A DNA stretch of 30,598 bases, taken from contig CAZILH010000010.1 in the NCBI GenBank assembly GCA_964540095.1, forward strand, positions 1 to 30,598, given 5' to 3'. The notes below the pieces were generated by a model. That model was not told the origin of the DNA, made no database searches, and worked only from the letters and a program-made list of their open reading frames with translations. Source of the DNA: CALMZN01 sp964540095. GTDB taxonomy: Bacteria; Patescibacteriota; Patescibacteriia; UBA1558; GWA2-36-10. Below, piece by piece: positions 13,883-21,782 of the stretch (position 1 is its first letter; each line of letters starts with the position of its first letter). The position numbers and the translations under genes were made by a program.

Positions 13883-15613
13883 ATGCAAACTAAGCAAAAC
13901 TTAAGTTGGAAAATAGGTGGTGAAGCTGGCTTTGGCATCAAGTCGGCTGGCATGATGCTGGCCAAAATATTCATGAAGGCCGGTTATGAGACCTTTGACT
14001 ATACTGAGTATCCATCTTTGATTCGTGGTGGCCACAATACTTACCAAGTGATGGTTGACGCCTTGGAAGTCAACAGTGTCACTAGAGAAGTTGATATTTT
14101 GGTGGCCTTAAACAAAGAAACTATTGATTTGCACCGCGCTGAGCTGACTATTGGTTCAATGGTCATATATGATAAAGATAAAATAAGCAATATCCGAACT
14201 ATTGAGGGCATAATTTTTTTACCCCTTGCCCTGACCACGCTGGCTAAGCAAGCTGGAGGTGAGTTGATGCGCAATGTAGTGGCTTTGGGGGCTACTTTGG
14301 CTGTGTTGGAGCAGCCGAGGAATTTTGCCGACCAAGTAGTCAAAGAAACTTTTGGTGATAAGGGGGGAGAAGTGGCAAAAAATAATTTGCAGGCATTGTC
14401 CATGGGCCACAAAGAAGCCAAAAAAGTTTATCAGGAAAAATTCAAGTGCTCTCTGCCACCAAAGCAAAAAAATAATAATATTTTGATTGCCGCCAATGAA
14501 GCTTTGGCCTTGGGGGCAGTGGCTAATGGTTTGAATTTTTATGCTGGCTACCCCATGACACCCTCTTCTTCTATTTTGCAATACATAGCTAGTATTGCCC
14601 AAAAAGCCGGCATTGTATTCAAGCACGCTGAAGATGAAATATCAGTTATTAATATGTGCTTGGGCGCGGCTCATGTCGGTGCCCGAGCTATGACGGCTAC
14701 TTCGGGCGGTGGTTTCGCTCTGATGACTGAGGCCTTGGGCCTAGCTGGCATTACTGAGACGCCACTGGTCATTGTTGATTCTCAGCGACCTGGTCCAGCT
14801 ACGGGCCTGCCTACTTGGACTGAGCAGGGTGATTTGCAATTTATGTTGCACGCGGCTCCGGGAGATTTTCCAAGGATTATTATGGCTCCGGGCGATACAA
14901 GAGAAGCTTTTCAAATGGGAGCTGAGGCCTTGAACTTGGCAGAAATATATCAAACACCGGTTATAATTTTGCTGGACAAATTTTTGTCCGAGGGCTCAAG
15001 CACAGTGCCAGAATTTAGCACCCAAGGCTTGAAAATAAAACGAGGAAAATTATTGAGTCAGGAGCAGCTAAACAAATTAAGCAAATTTGAGCGCTACAAG
15101 TTGAGTGCCGATGGTATTTCTGCTCGTGCTTTGCCAGGCATGAAAAATGGTTTGTTTATAGCCAATAGCGATGAGCATGACAGTGGTGGCTACTCCAGCG
15201 AAAATGCTCAGAATCGCCAACAACAAGTAGATAAGCGCGCGGCTAAATTGCAGAGTTTTGCTAAAGTAATGCCCGAGCCAGTGATCTACGGCAATCCCAA
15301 AGCCAAAAAAACCGTAGTGGTTTGGGGCTCTACTAAAGGGCCAGTACTCGATGCTTATCATCTACTATCAAAGAAACAACAATCCAATATAAAAATATTA
15401 CAGCTCCAATATATTTGGCCTTTGGCTACAAATTTTGTAAGCAATGTGTTGCGTCACTACAAGCAGATACTGCTGATTGAGAACAATAGCAGCGCTCAAC
15501 TTGGCCAGCTCATTGCTCAAGAAACAGGGATTATTATAAAAAATAAATTATTAAAATATGATGGTCGTCCATTTTTTAGGGAAGAAATAATAAAAGCGTT
15601 AAGTAAATTATAA
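13883..15613 (+). CDS. 2-oxoacid:ferredoxin oxidoreductase, fused gamma-alpha subunit
   Basis: This subunit catalyses CoA-dependent oxidative decarboxylation of a 2-oxoacid with the beta subunit, reducing ferredoxin. Residues 1-190 of 576 are the gamma domain (WKIGGEAGFGIKSAGMMLAKI, YPSLIRGGHNTYQV). The rest is the alpha pyrimidine domain, with GYPMTPSSSI, AEDEISVINMCLGAAHVGARAMTATSGGG and PGPATGLPTWTEQGDL. I start at 13883 since the upstream in-frame ATG at 13838 lies before the extended -10. The substrate could be 2-oxoglutarate, pyruvate or another 2-oxoacid and cannot be decided here. The beta gene starts two bases after this stop. Confidence 0.94.
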   Translation: MQTKQNLSWKIGGEAGFGIKSAGMMLAKIFMKAGYETFDYTEYPSLIRGGHNTYQVMVDALEVNSVTREVDILVALNKETIDLHRAELTIGSMVIYDKDKISNIRTIEGIIFLPLALTTLAKQAGGELMRNVVALGATLAVLEQPRNFADQVVKETFGDKGGEVAKNNLQALSMGHKEAKKVYQEKFKCSLPPKQKNNNILIAANEALALGAVANGLNFYAGYPMTPSSSILQYIASIAQKAGIVFKHAEDEISVINMCLGAAHVGARAMTATSGGGFALMTEALGLAGITETPLVIVDSQRPGPATGLPTWTEQGDLQFMLHAAPGDFPRIIMAPGDTREAFQMGAEALNLAEIYQTPVIILLDKFLSEGSSTVPEFSTQGLKIKRGKLLSQEQLNKLSKFERYKLSADGISARALPGMKNGLFIANSDEHDSGGYSSENAQNRQQQVDKRAAKLQSFAKVMPEPVIYGNPKAKKTVVVWGSTKGPVLDAYHLLSKKQQSNIKILQLQYIWPLATNFVSNVLRHYKQILLIENNSSAQLGQLIAQETGIIIKNKLLKYDGRPFFREEIIKALSKL

Positions 15614-15614
15614 T

Positions 15615-16475
15615 ATGTTGACTGACAAAGATTTTTTAACAAAACATCAGCCCACTTGGTGCCCGGGCTGTGGCAATTACGCTATTTGGATTGCCATGCG
15701 CCAGGCCCTAGCCGAACTCAACCTTGATCCACATAAGGTTTTGATTGTCTATGGAGTTGGTTGCTCTGGGAATGATACTAATTTCATCAAGACCTATGCT
15801 TGGCACTCTTTGCACGGTCGAACACTGCCCACGGCTATTGGCGCCAAGCTAGCCAACAAAGATTTGACCGTGATTGCCATGGGTGGCGATGGTGATGGCT
15901 ATGGTGAGGGTTTGGGGCATTTTTTGCATGCCATCAGAGGCAATGTCAACGTTACCTATGTAGTGCATGATAATAAAGTATATGGCCTGACTACTGGTCA
16001 GACAGCGCCGACTTCTGATCGGGGCTTTAAGAGCAAGTCAACACCAGAAGGCACACTAGATACAGCGGTCAATCCTATTGCTTTGTCGTTAGTACAGGGT
16101 GCCAGTTTTGTGGCTCGCGGATTTTCTGGTCAAGCCGGACACTTAAAAAATATTTTTAAAGACGCCATTTTGCACCAAGGGTTTTCTTTGGTGGATGTTT
16201 TTCAGCCCTGCGTGACATTCAACAAAATAAATACTTTTAAGTGGTTTTTTGACAGATTATACAATCTAGATGAAAAAAAAGATTTTAGTAAAAATAATTT
16301 TCAACAAGCTCTCACAGAGAGCATGATTTGGGGCGAAAAAATTCCTTATGGTGTTTTTTATCAAGACCAAAAGCCAGAATACGTGGCCAGCTTGCCGCAG
16401 TTGCAGGGGTCAGCTTTGGTGAAAAGGCCAATGAAGGTGCGAGATATTACCAAGCTAATGTATGAATTTAGATAA
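15615..16475 (+). CDS. 2-oxoacid:ferredoxin oxidoreductase beta subunit
   Basis: The thiamine-diphosphate-binding half of the enzyme, 286 residues. The cluster Cys are C16 and C19 (TWCPGCGNY), C50 (YGVGCSGN) and one near residue 199 (FQPCVTF), arranged as in the single [4Fe-4S] beta subunits. The TPP motif is GDGDGYGEG, followed by VHDNKVYGLTTGQ. It has no delta (two-cluster) ferredoxin domain, so electrons must leave through a separate ferredoxin. It starts right after the alpha gene and its last codons overlap the pilin gene at 16462 by 14 bases. Confidence 0.94.
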   Translation: MLTDKDFLTKHQPTWCPGCGNYAIWIAMRQALAELNLDPHKVLIVYGVGCSGNDTNFIKTYAWHSLHGRTLPTAIGAKLANKDLTVIAMGGDGDGYGEGLGHFLHAIRGNVNVTYVVHDNKVYGLTTGQTAPTSDRGFKSKSTPEGTLDTAVNPIALSLVQGASFVARGFSGQAGHLKNIFKDAILHQGFSLVDVFQPCVTFNKINTFKWFFDRLYNLDEKKDFSKNNFQQALTESMIWGEKIPYGVFYQDQKPEYVASLPQLQGSALVKRPMKVRDITKLMYEFR

Positions 16476-17247
16476 TAAAAAATATAATTATAGTCAGGGC
16501 TTTACCATGCTGGAATTGGTAATTATTGTTTCACTGCTTTTGGTGTTGGGAGTGGCTGTCACTATCTGGATAGATCCAGTGACCAGAATAAGTAATGCCA
16601 AAGATGCCAAAAGGCGTGACGATGTCATGGTTTTGAGTGCGGCTTTTACTGATTATGCTCAGAGCCACAAAGGCGCTTTGCCTATTTTGGGGGAAGTGAC
16701 CACTGAAAAAAAGGTAATCTGTAATACACAGTCAGGAGTCAAACTAACTTGCGATACCAGCACTGAGTACTGTTTGAAGATCGATGATGCTAGTTTTTTT
16801 ACAAAAAATATTACTAATTTGCCAATTGATCCAGACAAATCAGTTGATAGCAATACAGGTTATTATATAAAAAAAGATGAAAATAATAATATTAGCATAG
16901 GAGCTTGCGAGAATAGTTCTGGCTACATATATGACAGGCCACAATTGCGTTCTACTTGTGATGCTTATGGCAGTGGTTATTGTTGGTATGGTGGCGGTGA
17001 ATCTACTGCCAGTTGTGACACTATTTGCGCTAGCAATGACCTGACCTGTGTCAGTGCCTATACAGTTGATACTTTGTGCCTTATTGGTGATACTGGTAGT
17101 GCTTCTTATACTTGTCTGTCGGGGTGCATTGCTGGTGCTAGTGGTAAGGCGCCGGGTTGGTCTGATGATAATTCTTGTGCTTATCAACTTAACGCTCTTA
17201 ATTGTAGTGGTTCAAATGATATATATGCTGTTTGCCCCTGCCAATAA
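16462..17247 (+). CDS. Cys-rich type IV pilin-like protein
   Basis: The N terminus carries a prepilin peptidase signal, G then FTMLELVII (residues 14-23), followed by one hydrophobic helix, so it is processed and embedded as a pilin or pseudopilin. The remaining 220 residues include an early globular part (KDAKRRDDVMVLSAAFTDYAQ) and then 16 Cys, mostly in the last 130 residues. That pattern would need several disulfides outside the cell. The start overlaps the beta oxidoreductase gene by 14 bases, so it shares the same transcript. The tail is Ser/Thr/Gly-rich and ends in CPCQ. Exact role (minor pilin, surface binding) not visible. Confidence 0.85.
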   Translation: MNLDNKKYNYSQGFTMLELVIIVSLLLVLGVAVTIWIDPVTRISNAKDAKRRDDVMVLSAAFTDYAQSHKGALPILGEVTTEKKVICNTQSGVKLTCDTSTEYCLKIDDASFFTKNITNLPIDPDKSVDSNTGYYIKKDENNNISIGACENSSGYIYDRPQLRSTCDAYGSGYCWYGGGESTASCDTICASNDLTCVSAYTVDTLCLIGDTGSASYTCLSGCIAGASGKAPGWSDDNSCAYQLNALNCSGSNDIYAVCPCQ

Positions 17248-17279
17248 AATATAAATTTTTAAAACAGCCAGAATTAAAT

Positions 17280-17369
17280 GTCATTGCGAGCCCCATCGAG
17301 CTGAGCTCGATGGGGCGTGGCAATCCACGCTTGTAGATTGCCACGCTCACTTTGTTCGCTCGCAATGAC
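17280..17369. repeat. 90-bp cruciform-type repeat with 12-bp perfect ends
   Basis: GTCATTGCGAGC (17280-17291) faces GCTCGCAATGAC (17358-17369). Inside lie two hairpins: CCCCATCGAGCT/AGCTCGATGGGG and CGTGGCAATC/GATTGCCACG. The ends match a palindrome that is widespread among bacterial genomes, from memory. It is in the gap between the pilin and the surface-protein gene and contains no gene. Confidence 0.7.
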
Positions 17370-17407
17370 GACGAGATGGGCGTTTTTTGATTTTAGGAAG
17401 CATATTG

Positions 17408-17416
17408 TGTTATAAT
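17408..17416 (+). promoter_or_regulatory. extended -10 of surface-protein gene
   Basis: TGTTATAAT, 17 bases upstream of the ATG at 17434, so the leader is short. Confidence 0.55.
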
Positions 17417-17433
17417 AAATAGCAACATACCTT

Positions 17434-20205
17434 ATGTTTCTGAAAAAAATCCAACATCATTTTATCTTTTTTTTCTTGACTTTTGTGCTTTTGGCCCAAA
17501 GCTTGATTTTTGTGGTTTCTCAAGCAGTGCCCCTAAAATTTTATGATTTGAAAGCATCTTGGCTTGAGCCGTCTAGTGGTCAGACCCTAGTAGTTGGTCA
17601 AAACATTGATTTGAGTGCTAAACTGGAATCAAAAAATAAAAAAATTGGTTCAGTGTATTTTGTTTTAGCTGATGCTGATAAAAATTTTGTGGTTAATTTT
17701 GAAACACAAAAAAATAGCGAAAATATTTATAGTAGTTTATCATCTTGGGACACAAATCAATGGCCAGTTGGGGCGTATAGTCTCAGTGTCCGAGCCAGCA
17801 TTATCAACGAACAAGGGCAGATAATCGATCAAGAAGAATCAGCCCCAGCTTGGGTAATGGTAGTTTCTCTGGAAGAGTATAATAAGCTAGCGGTAAATAA
17901 TACTCCTAGTATTTTATCTGGCTCAGTGGTGAATGATGGTGGCGGTTCAGAAACAACTGGCGATGACTCTGGTGTTGATAGTGCTGTGCCAATTGATACC
18001 AAAAATAATACAAGTACTAGCACCAAAAATCTTAACCCAACCAGTACCGCACCTACGGATACACCAAGTACTACTCCGACTAGTACCCAAGAATTAATTT
18101 CAGATTTGGAGCTAGTCACCCCAGAAAATAATACCACGATTACTAGCAAAAATATTTTGGTCAATTTTTTGACTAATTTTTCTTCGGACAATGTGACCAT
18201 TGAGTTTATCAATACTGATAATGCAGCTATTAGCACTAGGTCTCTATCACTAGAAAAAACGGATGGCTATAATTGGGTAAAAAACATTGAACTAGATGAC
18301 ACATTTGTTAATGGTTCATACAAGTTGTTGATATCAGTCACCATACCGAGTAGCAATTTGTCGTTGAACAAAACTTTTGATTATGATTTGGACGTGCCAA
18401 GTCAGATTAAGCCAGAAGATTTGTTTATGAATTTGGTAAATTTGCCAAGCAATGTCTCCGGACAAGTTGGTTTGCGAGCCGAGGCCAATGCTAACATTCC
18501 TAATTTAGATTTTGTCATTGAAGACAGTATAAATCACCTTGAAGCTTTGCGTGTCAAAGGTATAAATACAACTTCTTCTAGTACGATAGGAGCTAGTTTT
18601 ATGGCAGTTTGGGATACAGCCGTGCTGCCCAATAGTAATTATTTAATCTATGTCGAGTCGAAGATTGAACAACAGAAAGTTGGTAGCACCAAGCAACTGG
18701 TCACAGTTTATAATCTCAAAAATGATAAGCAGGCCACTTCAACGCCAGTAGATCTTGAAAATGAAAGTGTTCAGGCAACTACCACACCAACTAACACTAG
18801 TAGCATAGCCAGTGATTTAACACCCAGTGCCGAGGGTAGCATTGATTGTCAGCGTTCAGGTATTAGTGATCCGGTTTTGTGCCAAAAATATCAGGCCGAT
18901 CTTAATAATTCTTTGCCGAAGGTCTGTGTTGAAAAAAATATTTTTAATGGCCCAGAATGCGAAAAATATATTTTTGCTAATGAAAGCAATGGTTGTTTGG
19001 ACCAAAAAATTAGCGACAATATAAAATGCCGTGATTATTTGTATAAAAAATATAGCATTGGTCTGCAATGCAATATCAGCGCTACCAGCACTTGTCAGCA
19101 AGTCGTGTCGGAAAAATATATTGCTCGCTTGGCCTATCTAGTAGAACAAAAAAATAAATATTTAGCAGTTGTTGCTAGCTTGGCAGAGCAAAGCTTGACT
19201 CTGAATTCTTTTCAGGAAAAAATATTAGCCGCCAACTTGGCTAGCACCAGTTTACCTTTGATAGCCAGTGATAAATATATTGAGATTTTGAAAATAAAAA
19301 ATAATAATATTTTAGACCTTTCTGAAAATTTGTTTGTCAGCTCACCGGCTGCCTTGATGGGCGACAAAGATGGCGATGGCTTGCCCGATGACTTGGAGAG
19401 TTATTATGGCACAGATCCGAATAAAGCCGATACAGATTCCGATAGTTTTGCCGATGGGCAAGAAGTGCTTAATAATTATAACCCTTTAGGCGCAGGTAAA
19501 CTGGATAAAGAAAGAACAGCTCTTGATCAAGTTGTTTTAGCTAAATTATTTTTGGAAGAGCCAAAAACCAGCGCTCTTTTGGCCGATAGTAATTGGCAAA
19601 TAGCCGAGGCCAATTCAGCCGACGGTAGTATGAAGCTTAGCGGTCAAGCTACGCCAAACACTTGGGTCAATATATTTGTGTATAGCGACATACCGTTTTT
19701 AGCCACTACCAAAACAGACATCAATGGTAATTGGTCTTACAGTATTACTGATCCACTGACCGAGGGTGTGCATCAAGTTTATATTGCTAGCAATGATAAA
19801 AATGGCAAACTGTTGGTTCAATCAGCGCCGTTGACTTTCTTGGTGGCCAACATAGATAATGATCTGCCACCAGTGGGCGCCGGTCAACAAGTCAATGTCA
19901 CCAGTGATACGACAAGTGAAAAAAGTTGGACAGTTTACTATATTATTGGCGGTACGTTTTTATTTCTAGTTTTGTTGGGTATTATCCTGCTGTTTATCAA
20001 ACAGCGGCGTCAAAGGCCAGATAATATGGTTTTGGAAGCCACTGAGTCAATGGATTTTCCAAAAAAATCAGCAGTAGAGGAGAAGCCAGTGGACATAAAA
20101 GTGTTCAATGCGCCATCAGCAGAAATAAAATTACCAGAAGTTTTATCAGAGACACCACCTGCTGTAGAAATAAATAATAATCAAGAAAAAACCCCTATTC
20201 TCTAG
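17434..20205 (+). CDS. large cell-surface protein with Cys-repeat, Ca-binding and Ig-like regions
   Basis: This 923-residue protein is exported by an N-terminal signal/anchor (about residues 10-32). Ig-like strands lie near 40-150, then a Ser/Thr/Pro-rich linker near 165-225, further beta regions, and three Cys-pair repeats of the form C-x10-C-x2-Y at about 472-550 (CQRSGISDPVLCQKY, CVEKNIFNGPECEKY, CLDQKISDNIKCRDY), with a fourth shorter one. A thrombospondin-3-like Ca-binding stretch (DKDGDGLPDDLE ... DTDSDSFADGQE) lies near 643-675, and an Ig-like domain near 719-805. One C-terminal helix (about 832-857) is followed by a basic cytosolic tail. This two-ended anchoring suits a stalk- or envelope-spanning protein. 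Partners are unknown. Confidence 0.85.
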   Translation: MFLKKIQHHFIFFFLTFVLLAQSLIFVVSQAVPLKFYDLKASWLEPSSGQTLVVGQNIDLSAKLESKNKKIGSVYFVLADADKNFVVNFETQKNSENIYSSLSSWDTNQWPVGAYSLSVRASIINEQGQIIDQEESAPAWVMVVSLEEYNKLAVNNTPSILSGSVVNDGGGSETTGDDSGVDSAVPIDTKNNTSTSTKNLNPTSTAPTDTPSTTPTSTQELISDLELVTPENNTTITSKNILVNFLTNFSSDNVTIEFINTDNAAISTRSLSLEKTDGYNWVKNIELDDTFVNGSYKLLISVTIPSSNLSLNKTFDYDLDVPSQIKPEDLFMNLVNLPSNVSGQVGLRAEANANIPNLDFVIEDSINHLEALRVKGINTTSSSTIGASFMAVWDTAVLPNSNYLIYVESKIEQQKVGSTKQLVTVYNLKNDKQATSTPVDLENESVQATTTPTNTSSIASDLTPSAEGSIDCQRSGISDPVLCQKYQADLNNSLPKVCVEKNIFNGPECEKYIFANESNGCLDQKISDNIKCRDYLYKKYSIGLQCNISATSTCQQVVSEKYIARLAYLVEQKNKYLAVVASLAEQSLTLNSFQEKILAANLASTSLPLIASDKYIEILKIKNNNILDLSENLFVSSPAALMGDKDGDGLPDDLESYYGTDPNKADTDSDSFADGQEVLNNYNPLGAGKLDKERTALDQVVLAKLFLEEPKTSALLADSNWQIAEANSADGSMKLSGQATPNTWVNIFVYSDIPFLATTKTDINGNWSYSITDPLTEGVHQVYIASNDKNGKLLVQSAPLTFLVANIDNDLPPVGAGQQVNVTSDTTSEKSWTVYYIIGGTFLFLVLLGIILLFIKQRRQRPDNMVLEATESMDFPKKSAVEEKPVDIKVFNAPSAEIKLPEVLSETPPAVEINNNQEKTPIL

Positions 20206-20215
20206 GGGCTTTTTT
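20185..20215. terminator. bidirectional terminator
   Basis: AAAAAA then CCCCTA-TTCTC-TAGGGG (20192-20208) and CTTTTTT. The stop codon of the surface-protein gene is within the right arm. The opposing rpe gene ends right beside it, so both convergent transcripts may stop here. Confidence 0.72.
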
Positions 20216-20846
20216 ATTTTAAGTTGTTTAGTGATTCTTTGATATTTTTTGATTCCTGCAAATAGTGTCCCAAGATGATTATATCAGCTCCAGCTTTCTT
20301 AAAAGCTTTAAAGTTTTTTTCATCCACTCCGCCGTCGATGGCTATTTTTGTTTTGGGATATTTTTTTCTTAATTTTTTTATCCTGATTAAACTATTGGTG
20401 TGAAATTTTTTTCCTTGAGCCCCAGGATTTACGCCCATGATCTGGATAGTGTCAAAATATTTGGCAACTTTATCTATTTTGCTAAGCGGAGTTTCAGGAT
20501 TCAGACAAAGTCCGGTTTTTATTTTTTTCTTTTTTAGATAGTCAGTGAGACAGATAATGGAATTTGGATCTGGCAGGGCTTCATAATGCCAGATTATTTT
20601 TTTGACCTTGTTTAGTTTTTCCCAAAGAACAATATATTTAGCCACATCATTGACCATCAAATGTATTTCCAAATCATGTTGGGCAGTAATTTTTTTTATA
20701 CCTTTTGGTTTGATATTACTTTTATTTTTGACAAACTGGCCATCCATGATATCAATCTGCGCATAATCAAAAAAGGGAGCGACTTTATGCCATTCCTGCA
20801 AAAATGTTTTTTTGTTTTTGGCCAGTACGGACGGGACTATTTTCAT
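20214..20846 (-). CDS. rpe: ribulose-phosphate 3-epimerase
   Basis: This 210-residue TIM-barrel metalloenzyme interconverts ribulose-5-phosphate and xylulose-5-phosphate in the pentose phosphate pathway. Motifs are KIVPSVLAKN at the first strand, QIDIMDGQFV, EIHLMV, MGVNPGAQGKKFH, and IAIDGGVDEKNF in the phosphate-binding half. These are in family order; length is normal. Its ATG overlaps the rpiB stop by one base, so translation is coupled. Cytosolic. The 3' end abuts the terminator at 20185-20215. Confidence 0.92.
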   Translation of the reverse strand: MKIVPSVLAKNKKTFLQEWHKVAPFFDYAQIDIMDGQFVKNKSNIKPKGIKKITAQHDLEIHLMVNDVAKYIVLWEKLNKVKKIIWHYEALPDPNSIICLTDYLKKKKIKTGLCLNPETPLSKIDKVAKYFDTIQIMGVNPGAQGKKFHTNSLIRIKKLRKKYPKTKIAIDGGVDEKNFKAFKKAGADIIILGHYLQESKNIKESLNNLK

Positions 20847-21289
20847 TAACTTAGTTTTTTTATTCTTCTAGTGTGTCTTTCTTCCCCAGAAAATGGAGTT
20901 TTTAAAAATTGATCAACAATATTTAAAGCGTGGTCAGTGTTTAAAAATCGGCCAGCTAGGCAGAGGATGTTGCTGTCGCTATCATGACGCGCGACCATGG
21001 CTGATTCAACAGAAAAACCCAAAATAGCGCGGATTTTTTTGTGGCGATTAGCAGCAATTGACATGCCGTGTCCTGAGCCGCAAATCAAAATGCCAAAATT
21101 ATCTTTGCTGGCAGCTACTGCTGTTGCTACTTTTTTGGCATAGTCAGGATAGTCATCGTCAGATTTCAGTTGGGTTGCTCCAAAATCTTGATACTTGAAG
21201 CCCTGTTCATCCAGGTATTTTTTGATGGCTGTTTTTAATCTAAAGCCAGCATGATCAGCGCCCAAGTAAACTTTGAATTGTTTATCCAT
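20846..21289 (-). CDS. rpiB: ribose-5-phosphate isomerase B
   Basis: This isomerase of the RpiB/LacAB family interconverts ribose-5-phosphate and ribulose-5-phosphate. In 147 residues the motifs are YLGADHAGF, DYPDYAKKVA, the active-site CGSGHGMSIAANR (Cys and the anion loop), and ARHDSDSNILCLAGR. It is upstream of rpe in a two-gene unit that links the two isomers of ribulose-5-phosphate metabolism. No signal peptide. The ATG has no clear Shine-Dalgarno site. Confidence 0.92.
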   Translation of the reverse strand: MDKQFKVYLGADHAGFRLKTAIKKYLDEQGFKYQDFGATQLKSDDDYPDYAKKVATAVAASKDNFGILICGSGHGMSIAANRHKKIRAILGFSVESAMVARHDSDSNILCLAGRFLNTDHALNIVDQFLKTPFSGEERHTRRIKKLS

Positions 21290-21344
21290 ATATTTTCTAC
21301 TATTTTATTACTTAAACTTTAGCACATTTTGGCAAGTTTTACCA

Positions 21345-21373
21345 TTGACCTTTTGATACTTTGCTGTTATAAT
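21345..21373 (+). promoter_or_regulatory. tRNA-Arg promoter
   Basis: TTGACC (21345-21350), 17 bases, TATAAT (21368-21373), with TGT before the -10. The transcript would carry about 120 bases before the tRNA, including CCCAC/GTGGG hairpin arms at about 21430-21456. No gene is seen in 21300-21500. Confidence 0.65.
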
Positions 21374-21501
21374 TGCCGATGTTTATTTGAAAAAATAAGC
21401 ATTTATTGCTTTTTGGCTCCTATAGTTTCGCCCACAGGGCGACCACCCCGTGGGTGGCAATGGACAAAGCATTTTTACAAAAAACCACATTTTATTTATT
21501 A

Positions 21502-21576
21502 GTCCCGGTAGTTCAATGGATAGAATAGAAGCCTTCTAAGCTTTAGATCCAGGTTCGATTCCTGGCCGGGGCACCA
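21502..21576 (+). tRNA. tRNA-Arg (anticodon UCU)
   Basis: Acceptor stem GTCCCGG pairs with CCGGGGC (one G-U). The anticodon stem GAAGC/GCTTT encloses loop CTTCTAA with anticodon TCT. The T arm is CCAGG-TTCGATT-CCTGG, and CCA is encoded at 21574-21576. The clover-leaf is normal. It reads AGA/AGG-type Arg codons, common in AT-rich genomes. Confidence 0.95.
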
Positions 21577-21586
21577 GATAATTTTA

Positions 21587-21595
21587 TGTTATAAT
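21587..21595 (+). promoter_or_regulatory. extended -10 of tRNA-His
   Basis: TGTTATAAT ten bases upstream of the mature tRNA 5' end, so transcription starts near it and the two tRNAs need not share one transcript. Confidence 0.6.
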
Positions 21596-21605
21596 TTATT
21601 TGTAT

Positions 21606-21681
21606 GGTGCCTATGGTGTAACGGTTAACACAGCGGGTTGTGGTCCCGCTGATAAGGGTTCGATTCCCTTTAGGCACCCCA
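21606..21681 (+). tRNA. tRNA-His (anticodon GUG)
   Basis: The extra G at the 5' end (G-1) faces C73, the hallmark of tRNA-His. Acceptor GTGCCTA pairs with TAGGCAC. The anticodon loop TTGTGGT holds GTG, and the T arm is AAGGG-TTCGATT-CCCTT. CCA is encoded. It is 29 bases after tRNA-Arg. Confidence 0.95.
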
Positions 21682-21682
21682 T

Positions 21683-21712
21683 AAAAACTTCTCACGCTGT
21701 TGAGGAGTTTTT
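21683..21712 (+). terminator. terminator after tRNA-His
   Basis: AAAAACTTCTC ... GAGGAGTTTTT forms a stem with one G-U pair. It closes the tRNA transcript two bases after CCA. Confidence 0.65.
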
Positions 21713-21728
21713 GTTTATAATTTTTTTA

Positions 21729-21771
21729 CAAAAAGAAAACCGGTGGCCGACAGTATGTCGTCAGCCACCGG
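21729..21771 (-). terminator. strong terminator of third GC-rich cassette
   Basis: On the minus strand CCGGTGGCTGAC ... GTCGGCCACCGG is followed by TTTTCTTTTT. The stem is long and near perfect. The 3' flank (21720-21737) is nearly the same as below the second cassette. Confidence 0.85.
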
Positions 21772-21782
21772 CCCTTTCGTTG

